From Telluria aromaticivorans (lineage in GTDB: Bacteria; Pseudomonadota; Gammaproteobacteria; Burkholderiales; Burkholderiaceae_D): a DNA stretch of 64,000 nt. The notes beneath the pieces were generated by a model. The model saw only the letters and a list, made by a program, of their open reading frames with translations, had not been told where the DNA came from and did not search any database. Position 1 is the stretch's first letter; each line of letters starts with the position of its first letter. Positions 57,410-64,000 of this stretch are shown one piece after another. The DNA lies in contig NZ_JABAIV010000003.1 in the NCBI RefSeq assembly GCF_013003915.1, forward strand, positions 434,001 to 498,000. The letters run 5' to 3'. The position numbers were made by a program, and so were the translations under genes.

Positions 57410-59368
57410 TTATTTGTACAACACGCTCGGCAGCCACAGACCGATCGCCGGGAAGGCATACAGCAACACGATCCCCAGCACCTGGATCGCCATGAACGGC
57501 AGCATGCCCATGAAGATCTGGTTCAGGGTCACGTGCGGCGGCGCAACGCCCTTCAGGTAGAACGCCGACATCGCCACCGGCGGCGACAGGAAGGCGGTCT
57601 GCAAATTCATCGCCACCAGCAGCCCGAAGAACAGCGGGTCGATATTGAAGTGGGCCAGCAGCGGTACGAAGATCGGCATGAAGATGACGATGATCTCGGT
57701 CCACTCGAGCGGCCAGCCGAGCAGGAAAATGATCACCTGCGCCAGCAGCATGAACTGCACCGGGGTCAGGTTCATCCCCAGCACCCAGGCGTTGATGATT
57801 TCCTGTCCGCCCAGCAGCGCAAACGCGGCCGAGAAGATGCTCGAGCCGACGAACAGCCAGCACACCATCGCCGTGGTCTTGGTGGCCAGGTGGGCCGACT
57901 CGCGCAGTAGGTTGAAGTTGAACCTGCGGTAGGCGATTGCCAAAATCAGGCCACCAAAGGCGCCCATCGCCGCCGCCTCGGTAGGCGTGGCCAGCCCGAA
58001 CACGATGCTTCCCAACACCGCCAGGATCATGATCGCCAGCGGGAACAAGGACCCGAGCAGCATCTTGAAAATCTCGAGCCGCGCAAAGCTGAAGAAGATA
58101 TAGAAGAGAAGCATGGCGGCGGCACCCACCGCCAGCACGATCCAGAAGGTATTCGACGCCGGCTTGGCAAGCGGCTCCTGGGCCGGGATTCTGGAAGCCG
58201 CCTCCATGGCCTCGGGGCCGGCGGGGGCGGACGGTGCGGATACCACCGGCGGCGTGGCGGCGCCCTCCACCGGCGGCGCTGCCAGCGCGCCTTCACTTGG
58301 CGGCTCGGCCAGGCTGCCTTCGGCGGGCGGCTCCTGCAGACCGCCGCTGTCGCCGCTCGACGAGGCATCGACGTCCTGCTGGGCACCCATCTCGACCAAC
58401 TCGGTGGGCGCGGCTTCCGGCGCCGTTGCCATCCGGTAGCTCACGCCCATGATGGCGGCAAAGGCGAGCGCCGGCAGCAAGGCGACGAACAGGTTCGACA
58501 TCAGGGTGCGGCTCGGGACATTGGCCGCGAGCGGGCCCTTGATCGCGCGCATCAGGCCGGGCACCGCGCCCTTGTGATAGGCGCCCGGAATCGCCTGCGT
58601 GTACTCGGGCAGCGCGACGATCCGCTCGGCGGCAGGCAGCGGCGGCGCCCAGGCAGGTTTCAGCTTGGCGACAATCACCACATAGGCCACGTACAGGCCG
58701 GCCAGCATGATCCCCGGGAAGAGGGCCCCCGCATACAGCTTGACCACCGAGACGCCGGCCGTTGCGCCATAAACGATCAAGAGCACCGAGGGCGGGATCA
58801 GGATGCCCAGGCAGCCACCTGCCGTGATGCAGCCAGCCGACAATTGCGTGCTGTAGCCGGCCTTGAGCATGGCCGGCAGCGCGAGCAGCCCCATGAGCGT
58901 GACCACCGCGCCGACGATGCCGGTGGCGGTGGCGAAGATGGCGCAGGTGACGATGGTGGCCACGGCCAGCGATCCCGGCACGCGCGCCATGGCGATATGC
59001 AGGCTTTTGAACAGCCGCTCGATCAGGTTCGCGCGCTCGACCAGGTAGCCCATGAAGATGAAGAGCGGGATCGAGATCAGCACGTCGTTGGCCATCACCG
59101 AATAGGCGCGCTGCACCATCAGGTCGAGCGTGAGCTGGGTGGCCTGGCTGGGGTCACTGCTGTGGAAGGCGAACCACGCGAACATCATGCCCATGCCCAT
59201 CAGCGTGAACGCGGTCGGGAAGCCGAGCATGATGGCGACCACCACCAGCGCCAGCATCAACAGGCCCAGGTGGCCGTTGGTCATGTCGGCCGGCGCCGGC
59301 ATCAATACGAACAGGCCGACAACGATGGCCAGCAGGATGGACAGTCCGAACCAGATTTCCTTCCTCAT
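57410..59368 (-). CDS. dctM: TRAP transporter large permease (DctM) with disordered insert
   Basis: The 652-residue inner-membrane protein is the DctM symporter subunit (PTAFTLMGMGM, GYLVERANLIERLFKSL, TATGIVGAVVTLMGLLALPAMLKAGYSTQLSAGCITAGGCLGILIPPS, FGLATPTEAAAMGAFGGLILA). DctM is usually about 430 residues. The excess here includes extra helices and a Pro/Glu/Ala-rich segment at about 315-406 between two membrane helices. That segment has three 9-residue repeats (EPPAEGSLA, EPPSEGALA, APPVEGAAT; DNA 58250-58333, 27-bp period). It overlaps dctQ by 4 bp. Confidence 0.92.
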   Translation of the reverse strand: MRKEIWFGLSILLAIVVGLFVLMPAPADMTNGHLGLLMLALVVVAIMLGFPTAFTLMGMGMMFAWFAFHSSDPSQATQLTLDLMVQRAYSVMANDVLISIPLFIFMGYLVERANLIERLFKSLHIAMARVPGSLAVATIVTCAIFATATGIVGAVVTLMGLLALPAMLKAGYSTQLSAGCITAGGCLGILIPPSVLLIVYGATAGVSVVKLYAGALFPGIMLAGLYVAYVVIVAKLKPAWAPPLPAAERIVALPEYTQAIPGAYHKGAVPGLMRAIKGPLAANVPSRTLMSNLFVALLPALAFAAIMGVSYRMATAPEAAPTELVEMGAQQDVDASSSGDSGGLQEPPAEGSLAEPPSEGALAAPPVEGAATPPVVSAPSAPAGPEAMEAASRIPAQEPLAKPASNTFWIVLAVGAAAMLLFYIFFSFARLEIFKMLLGSLFPLAIMILAVLGSIVFGLATPTEAAAMGAFGGLILAIAYRRFNFNLLRESAHLATKTTAMVCWLFVGSSIFSAAFALLGGQEIINAWVLGMNLTPVQFMLLAQVIIFLLGWPLEWTEIIVIFMPIFVPLLAHFNIDPLFFGLLVAMNLQTAFLSPPVAMSAFYLKGVAPPHVTLNQIFMGMLPFMAIQVLGIVLLYAFPAIGLWLPSVLYK

Positions 59369-59949
59369 GTCGCCCTCCCCTCGTCCACACGCACCATGGC
59401 TTTCAGTTTGTCGACGTCGACCTCCTCGACATCGGGCTCGCGCGCGGGCCAGGCTCCATTACGCAGGCAGACCACGCAGCGCACGATCTCGACGAAGCCC
59501 TGCAGCAGCAGAAGGATGCCGGCGAAAGGGATCACCATCTTGAAGGGATACAGCGGCGGGCCGTTGGCGGTGAGCGTGGAATGCTCGCGGATGGCGAAGG
59601 ACTCGGCGGCATAGGTGTAGCCGGCCCAGCACAGGGCGACCACGCCGGGAATGAAGAAGACGATGTACAGCAACAGGTCCAGCCCGGCCTGCAGGCGCGG
59701 CGGGAAGAAGCTGTACAGCACGTCGCCGCGCACGTGGCCGTTCTTGGCCAGCGTATAGGCGCCGGCCATCATGAAGGCGGCGCCGTACATCATGATCATC
59801 AGGTCGAAGGCCCAGGGGTTGGGGTTGTTGAAGGCGTAGCGTGAAAACACTTCCCAGGTGATGAGGAAGGTGAGCGCCACGATCAGCCAGGAAAAGGCCT
59901 GGCCGACCCCACTGCTGATACGGTCGATGAAAAATAAAACGTTCTGCAT
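59365..59949 (-). CDS. dctQ: TRAP transporter small permease (DctQ)
   Basis: The 194-residue protein has four membrane helices with the DctQ pattern (ISSGVGQAFSWLIVALTFLITWEVFSRYAFNNPNPWAFDLMIMMYGAAFMMAGAYTLAKNGHVRGDVLY). The ATG at 59949, preceded by GGGAG, is preferred to a TTG at 59970. It overlaps dctM (ATGA). The C-terminus has an acidic tail. A terminator-like hairpin separates it from dctP. Confidence 0.9.
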   Translation of the reverse strand: MQNVLFFIDRISSGVGQAFSWLIVALTFLITWEVFSRYAFNNPNPWAFDLMIMMYGAAFMMAGAYTLAKNGHVRGDVLYSFFPPRLQAGLDLLLYIVFFIPGVVALCWAGYTYAAESFAIREHSTLTANGPPLYPFKMVIPFAGILLLLQGFVEIVRCVVCLRNGAWPAREPDVEEVDVDKLKAMVRVDEGRAT

Positions 59950-59968
59950 GGAGCTGCTCCCGGTCGCC

Positions 59969-60005
59969 AAAAAAGCGCCACCCTCGGCTTAGACGGGGGT
60001 GGCGC
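59969..60005 (-). terminator. Intrinsic terminator between dctP and dctQ
   Basis: On the minus strand GCGCCACCCCCG-TCTAAGC-CGAGGGTGGCGC is followed by TTTTTT. It lies 20 bp past the dctP stop, so read-through probably sets the dctP to dctQM ratio. Confidence 0.85.
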
Positions 60006-60025
60006 GCATGAAGCTGAAGACGTCC

Positions 60026-61186
60026 TTACGCCTTCTTTGGCGGGGGCGCCTTGCGACCGAAGTAGTGGTTGTAGGCCATGCGGCGCGGGTTGTTGGTGTC
60101 CATGTCCCACTTCATCGCGCGCTCGGCGAAGGCGCGCATCGACGCCTCCACTTTCTTGAAGAGCGGATTGTCGGCGCCCTTCTTGGCCACCACCTGGTCC
60201 CAGATGGCAAGCTGCTGCTGCAGGATCGCGTCCGGCGTCTTGTAGAACTTGACGCCGTCCTTGGCCTGCATGTCGCGGTAGTCCTTGGAATAGCGGTCGA
60301 CCGCTTTCCAGGACATGTCGGACGATGCCGCTTCGACCGCATTCTCGATGACCGACTTCATCTTGGCCGGCAGCGCGTCGTACTTCGTCTTGTTGAAGGT
60401 GATCTCGAAAGTCTCTGAGCTCTGGTGGAAGCTTTGCAGCATGCAGATCTTCGACACATCGGGGAAGCCGAGCAGCCGGTCGGAGCTGGCGTTATTAAAT
60501 TCTGCGCCATCCAGCAGCCCGCGGTCCATGGCCGGCACGATCTCGCCGCCCGGCAGCGCATTGACCGCCGCGCCCATGGCCGTGAACAAATCGATCGCCA
60601 GGCCATTGGTGCGGAACTTCATGCCCTTCAGGTCTTCGACCTTGCTGATCGGTTTCTTGAACCAGCCCAGCGGCTGGGTGGGCATTGGCCCGGTGAGGAA
60701 GGAAACGACGTTGGCGCCGATCCCGTTATACAGCTCGGCCAGCAGTTGCTTGCCGCCCCCGTACTTGTGCCAGGCGAGGACCATGTTGGCATCCATGCCG
60801 AAGGCCGGGCCCGAGGTCCACAGCGCGATGGCGCTCTGCTTGCCGTAGTTGTAGCCCATGACGCCATGGCCGCCATCGAGCGTACCCTTGGAGACGGCGT
60901 CCAGCAGGCCGAAGGCGGGAACAACGGCGCCGGCCGGCAGCACCTCGATTTTCAGTTCGCCGCCGGTCATGTCGTTGACCTTCTTGGCGAAGTCCAGCGC
61001 GTACTCGTGGAAGATGTCCTTGCTTGGCCAGGTACTCTGGAAGCGCATCTGCTTGGGCGTCTGCGCATTGGCGATCATCGGGAAGGCCAGCGTGGCGCCG
61101 GCGGTGCCGGCTGCTGCGCTACCCAGGAATTTACGACGACCTGCTGCTGATTGATTCGACTCCTTGTCACCCTTCTTCATGCTCAT
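60026..61186 (-). CDS. dctP: TRAP transporter substrate-binding protein (DctP family)
   Basis: The 386-residue protein has a Tat-type signal (AGRRKFLGSAAAGTAGATLAFPMIANAQ) and a DctP-like binding fold (MRFQSTWPSKDIFHEYALDFAKKVNDMTGGELKIEVLPAGAVVPAFGLLDAVSKGTLDGGHG, and FRTNGLAIDLFTAMGAAVNALPGGEIVPAMDRGLLDGAEFNNASSDR). This subfamily binds 2-oxo or hydroxy acids and similar carboxylates. CAGGAG precedes the ATG. It heads the dctPQM run; a TTGACA at 61365-61360 on the minus strand may be its -35. Confidence 0.92.
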   Translation of the reverse strand: MSMKKGDKESNQSAAGRRKFLGSAAAGTAGATLAFPMIANAQTPKQMRFQSTWPSKDIFHEYALDFAKKVNDMTGGELKIEVLPAGAVVPAFGLLDAVSKGTLDGGHGVMGYNYGKQSAIALWTSGPAFGMDANMVLAWHKYGGGKQLLAELYNGIGANVVSFLTGPMPTQPLGWFKKPISKVEDLKGMKFRTNGLAIDLFTAMGAAVNALPGGEIVPAMDRGLLDGAEFNNASSDRLLGFPDVSKICMLQSFHQSSETFEITFNKTKYDALPAKMKSVIENAVEAASSDMSWKAVDRYSKDYRDMQAKDGVKFYKTPDAILQQQLAIWDQVVAKKGADNPLFKKVEASMRAFAERAMKWDMDTNNPRRMAYNHYFGRKAPPPKKA

Positions 61187-61408
61187 GTCTCCTGTCTAGT
61201 TTTTAATTACATGGACTGAATCGATACACGCACAAATTCTGGCTTCGAGAAAATGACCCCTCCTCGATACGACGCCGGCACATCTATTTGGAGAATGTGC
61301 CTGTTTCCTTACGGATTGCTTACGTAGTACTTACTCAGGATCTTATCGTTTTAATGTTGTGTCAAGAATATGTTTCCGGGTCATTCCTGAGCGACGCACC
61401 CAATGCTC
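61187..61408 (-). promoter_or_regulatory. Promoter region of dctPQM
   Basis: This 222-bp gap between lldD and dctP contains a consensus -35 TTGACA (61365-61360, minus strand). The best -10 at usual spacing is poor (TAAGAT after 14 bp), so an activator may be needed. No clear palindrome is seen. Confidence 0.4.
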
Positions 61409-62542
61409 TTACCGCGCCAGCAGGTGGGGGCCGATCTCCCGGACCGACTTCACGCCGGTGAGGACCATGTTGGTGCGCAGGTCCTTTTCCAGGATCGCCA
61501 GCAGCTTCTCGACGCCTGCCTGCCCCTGCGCCGCCAGCGCATAGACGAAGGCGCGCCCCAGCAGCACGCCATCGGCGCCGAGGGCCAGCATGCGGAACAC
61601 GTCGGTGCCGGTGCGCACGCCGCCGTCGGCGAAGATCGTCATCTTCCCTTTCACAGCGTCGGCGATCGAGGGCAGCGCCTGGGCGGTGGACAAGGCGCCA
61701 TCTAACTGGCGGCCGCCGTGGTTGGAGACCACGATGCCGTCGGCGCCGAAGTTTAAAGCTGCGCCGGCATCCTCGGCATCGAGGATGCCCTTGAGGATCA
61801 GTGTGCCCTTCCACTCATCGCGGATCCACTGCAAGTCTTGCCAGGCGATGTCGGGGTCGAAGTTCTCGCCCAGCCAGCCGATGTAGTCTTCCAGGCCGGT
61901 GGCGTGACCGCGGTAGGCCGAGATATTCCCGAGGTCGTGCGGACGTCCGTGCAGGCCGACATCCCAGGCCCAGCGCGGATGCAGCATCGCCTGCACCATG
62001 CGGCGCAACGGGCCGTTCGGGCCGCTCATGCCACTGTGGGCGTCGCGGTAACGGTTGCCGGGGACGGGCATGTCGACCGTGAAGACCAGGGTGGTCGCGC
62101 CCAGCTCCCAGGCGCGGCGCATCACGTCGCGCATGAAGGCGCGGTCTTTCAGGACGTAGAGCTGGAACCAGATGGGTTTCGAGGCATGGGCTGCGACTTC
62201 GGATAGCGGGCAGACCGAGACGGTGGACTGGATGAAGGGGATGTTTTTGTGGCAGGCCGCGCGCACTGCCTGGACTTCACCGCGGCGGGCGAACATGCCG
62301 GTCAGGCCGATGGGGGCCAGGGCAATGGGGAGCGCGTAGTGTTGGCCGAACCAGTTTGTTGTGAGGTCGAGCTGGGACGAGCCGCGCAGCACCTTTTGCC
62401 GCAGCCTGACGGCTTGCAGGTCGTCGACATTGGCGCGCAGGGTTTGCTCGGCGCCGGCGCCGCCATCCAGGTAGTGGAACAGGAATGGGGGGAGGCGGCG
62501 GCGGGCGGCTTCGCGGAAATCGGTGGCGGAAGAAATGATCAT
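61409..62542 (-). CDS. lldD: FMN-dependent alpha-hydroxy-acid dehydrogenase, LldD-like
   Basis: The 377-residue protein is an FMN TIM barrel with family motifs: [59 protein letters not shown] and the catalytic [12 protein letters not shown], followed by [27 protein letters not shown]. It fits the respiratory L-lactate dehydrogenase LldD, which oxidises L-lactate to pyruvate at the inner membrane. Placement just upstream of a DctPQM transporter suggests uptake and oxidation of the same 2-hydroxy acid. Glycolate or mandelate remain possible substrates. Confidence 0.9.
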   Translation of the reverse strand: MIISSATDFREAARRRLPPFLFHYLDGGAGAEQTLRANVDDLQAVRLRQKVLRGSSQLDLTTNWFGQHYALPIALAPIGLTGMFARRGEVQAVRAACHKNIPFIQSTVSVCPLSEVAAHASKPIWFQLYVLKDRAFMRDVMRRAWELGATTLVFTVDMPVPGNRYRDAHSGMSGPNGPLRRMVQAMLHPRWAWDVGLHGRPHDLGNISAYRGHATGLEDYIGWLGENFDPDIAWQDLQWIRDEWKGTLILKGILDAEDAGAALNFGADGIVVSNHGGRQLDGALSTAQALPSIADAVKGKMTIFADGGVRTGTDVFRMLALGADGVLLGRAFVYALAAQGQAGVEKLLAILEKDLRTNMVLTGVKSVREIGPHLLAR

Positions 62543-62676
62543 GGGAAGGTCAATCTTTCAGTAGCCAGGTTCGGTTCGTCAAGTGGAAAGCCGCGCGACC
62601 TTGCCGCCCGGCCGGGCCACCCATGCCTCCACGATGACGTACAGATCTTACAGCAGGTCCGGACGCGGCCGCCATG

Positions 62677-64000
62677 CTAGATGAACCCGAGCGTGAGGCC
62701 CTTGAGCGTTGCCGCCGTCCTGGTCGAGCACCCCAGTTTGCGGAAAATGCTCTCGACATGGGTGCGCACCGTCGACGGACTGATCTTCAATTCGCGCGCC
62801 ACTTCCTTGTTGCTTTCGCCGAGGCTGAGACGGCGCAGCACCGCCGTCTCGCGCTCGGACAGCAGCGACTTGCGCTTTGCCGCAGTGTCACCTGCGTCGA
62901 GGCGGGTGCCGTCCGCCGCCCCCAAGGCCGCGTTCACGGCCTGCAGGTCGAAGCGGCCCGCCGCGGCCTCTGCCGCCAGCACTGCCGCCGCCTCCGGCGC
63001 CGTGAAGGCCGGGCGCCAGGGGCGCGGCATGCGCAGGGCCGCATACGCTGCTGCCGCGGCCAGGATCCGCTGCGGCATGGTGAGCGTATCGGCATCGAGG
63101 TCGCGGTAGTAGCCGCTGCCATCGAGCCGCTCGTAGACATGCGAGGCAAGTGCAGCCTCTGCCCGCAGCGACGGAACCTGGACGCCAGCTCGCGCAGTCC
63201 AGTAGGGCACCAGGCGCAGCTTCTCCCAGTCTGCCGCACCGAGCTTGCCGCTATGCTGCCAGATGGCGTTCGGCACGGCCGCGCGGCCGATCCCGTGGAG
63301 GAGGGCCGCGCGTCCCAGGCAATGCTGCTGGGCCGGCGGCAGGCCTGCCATCAACGCAGCGCGCTCGGCCAGGTCGGCCACCCGGCGCGAATAGCCGAGC
63401 AGCCAGGGCAGCTTCAGCTCGATCATGTCGGCCACGATGCTCAAGGGCACGCGCGCGGCCAGCGCCGGGACGGGTGCCGGGCAAGGCGGCGCGTCGTTCG
63501 CGTCGAGCCACTCCCGGGCATGCACTGCCAGCAGGCGCACCAGCGCGGCAGGATATTTTTTATCCGAGCGCGCGGCGATCAGGCGCAGCGCCTCGTCGAT
63601 GCCGTGGGCGCGCGCCAGGATCTCGAGGTCGCTGCCCAGGTTGACGTAATACACCAGGCGCGGGATGTGTGGCGCGGCCAGGCGTTCCGGCATGCCGCCG
63701 CCGTCATGGTGCTCCCACACGCGGCGCAGACCGGTTTCGACTTCCGGCGGCAAGCCCACCGCCTCGGCGATGGCGCCCGACACTTCGCAATGGATGCGGG
63801 CGAGCGGCGCGACGCTGGTAAAACTCATTCGGGTGCCGGGCGGCAGGGTGTGCGTGAGCATGGCGTCGCGCCCACCCACGTCGTCGCCCAGCAAGGCGGA
63901 AAAACCGCTGGCGTTGGCAGTGCAGCCGGACCAGCGCAGCAGGGTCACCAGCCGCGCATGGGCGCAGGCCCCCTCCTCCGCACCATCAGCCAGCGCAAGC
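62677..64000 (-). CDS. HD-domain protein with LuxR-type HTH (5' end cut off)
   Basis: At least 440 codons, open to the window edge with no stop in the last 52 bases; the GTG at 63948 is unlikely to be the true start because ACAHARLVTLLRWSG upstream is coding-like. Two HD-GYP-like stretches are seen: HCEVSGAIAEAVGL...WEHHDGGGMPERL, and AALLHGIGRAAVPNAIW...ASHVYERLDGSGYYR. Both lack the full metal set (HGIGR in place of HD). The C-terminus is a GerE/LuxR HTH (LSERETAVLRRLSLGESNKEVARELKISPSTVRTHVESIFRKLGC). It probably regulates transcription; it lies upstream of lldD on the same strand. Confidence 0.85.
   Translation of the reverse strand, partial: LALADGAEEGACAHARLVTLLRWSGCTANASGFSALLGDDVGGRDAMLTHTLPPGTRMSFTSVAPLARIHCEVSGAIAEAVGLPPEVETGLRRVWEHHDGGGMPERLAAPHIPRLVYYVNLGSDLEILARAHGIDEALRLIAARSDKKYPAALVRLLAVHAREWLDANDAPPCPAPVPALAARVPLSIVADMIELKLPWLLGYSRRVADLAERAALMAGLPPAQQHCLGRAALLHGIGRAAVPNAIWQHSGKLGAADWEKLRLVPYWTARAGVQVPSLRAEAALASHVYERLDGSGYYRDLDADTLTMPQRILAAAAAYAALRMPRPWRPAFTAPEAAAVLAAEAAAGRFDLQAVNAALGAADGTRLDAGDTAAKRKSLLSERETAVLRRLSLGESNKEVARELKISPSTVRTHVESIFRKLGCSTRTAATLKGLTLGFI

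Overview
The window is a 64 kb stretch of GC-rich chromosome. Its gene content (a phasin and a phaB-like reductase, gcr, TrmJ/SuhB/RhlE, GGDEF/EAL proteins, DctPQM, BON and glycine-zipper lipoproteins, Gram-negative porins) suggests a betaproteobacterium of the Oxalobacteraceae, probably Massilia-like; the genus cannot be fixed from the window. About 67 protein genes are supported. I saw no rRNA, tRNA, CRISPR array, transposase or prophage.

Layout. 0.1-1.9 kb: hemerythrin-like, KGG-repeat and YgjP-like proteins. 2.0-7.6 kb: a coupled module of outer-membrane barrel, small periplasmic binding protein, GGDEF-EAL protein and GGDEF protein, probably periplasmic sensing that feeds c-di-GMP. 7.7-13.6 kb (minus strand): LOG protein, TetR, phasin, double-receiver protein, and a coupled trio of Tat-exported small subunit, GMC oxidoreductase and membrane-anchored hydrolase. 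13.7-24.9 kb: housekeeping and metabolic genes (TrmJ, SuhB, RhlE, MarR, Hyi, a phaB-like SDR whose catalytic Tyr is Phe, MtfA, a peroxiredoxin-glutaredoxin hybrid). 25-41 kb: a dense envelope-stress region with OmpA proteins, BrkB, AI-2E transporter, BON and glycine-zipper lipoproteins, YqjD/YqjE, a ferritin-like protein, AsmA, an lmo0937-type microprotein and a Crp/Fnr regulator. 42-54 kb: class IV aminotransferase, Gcr coupled to a phospholipase D protein, phosphoesterase and PAP2 phosphatase, orphan sulfate-binding protein, SDR, a porin with an odd N-terminus, an alpha-amylase-family enzyme. 54-64 kb: diguanylate cyclase, YitT, a DctPQM TRAP transporter beside an lldD-like oxidase, and an HD/LuxR regulator cut by the window edge.

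Main discoveries. (1) Eleven promoters, mostly of the envelope-stress genes, share a 14-bp inverted repeat (GTNCG-N4-CGNAC, three with a degenerate left half) placed 22 or 23 bp upstream of a -10-like hexamer on the strand of the gene served. That puts the operator centre at about -41.5, the class II position of a Crp/Fnr-type activator, and a Crp/Fnr-family gene lies inside the cluster. I read this as an undescribed envelope-stress regulon. (2) Two abutting LexA-like boxes lie between a PAP2 phosphatase operon and a 70-residue protein of unknown function. (3) Nine copies of a modular hairpin repeat (27.4-57.4 kb) occupy every non-overlapping convergent gene junction in that interval. (4) Smaller anomalies include the Phe153 reductase, a partial tandem duplication of a convergent junction, a terminator directly before the ribosome binding site of an OmpA gene, and a disordered 9-residue-repeat insert in DctM.
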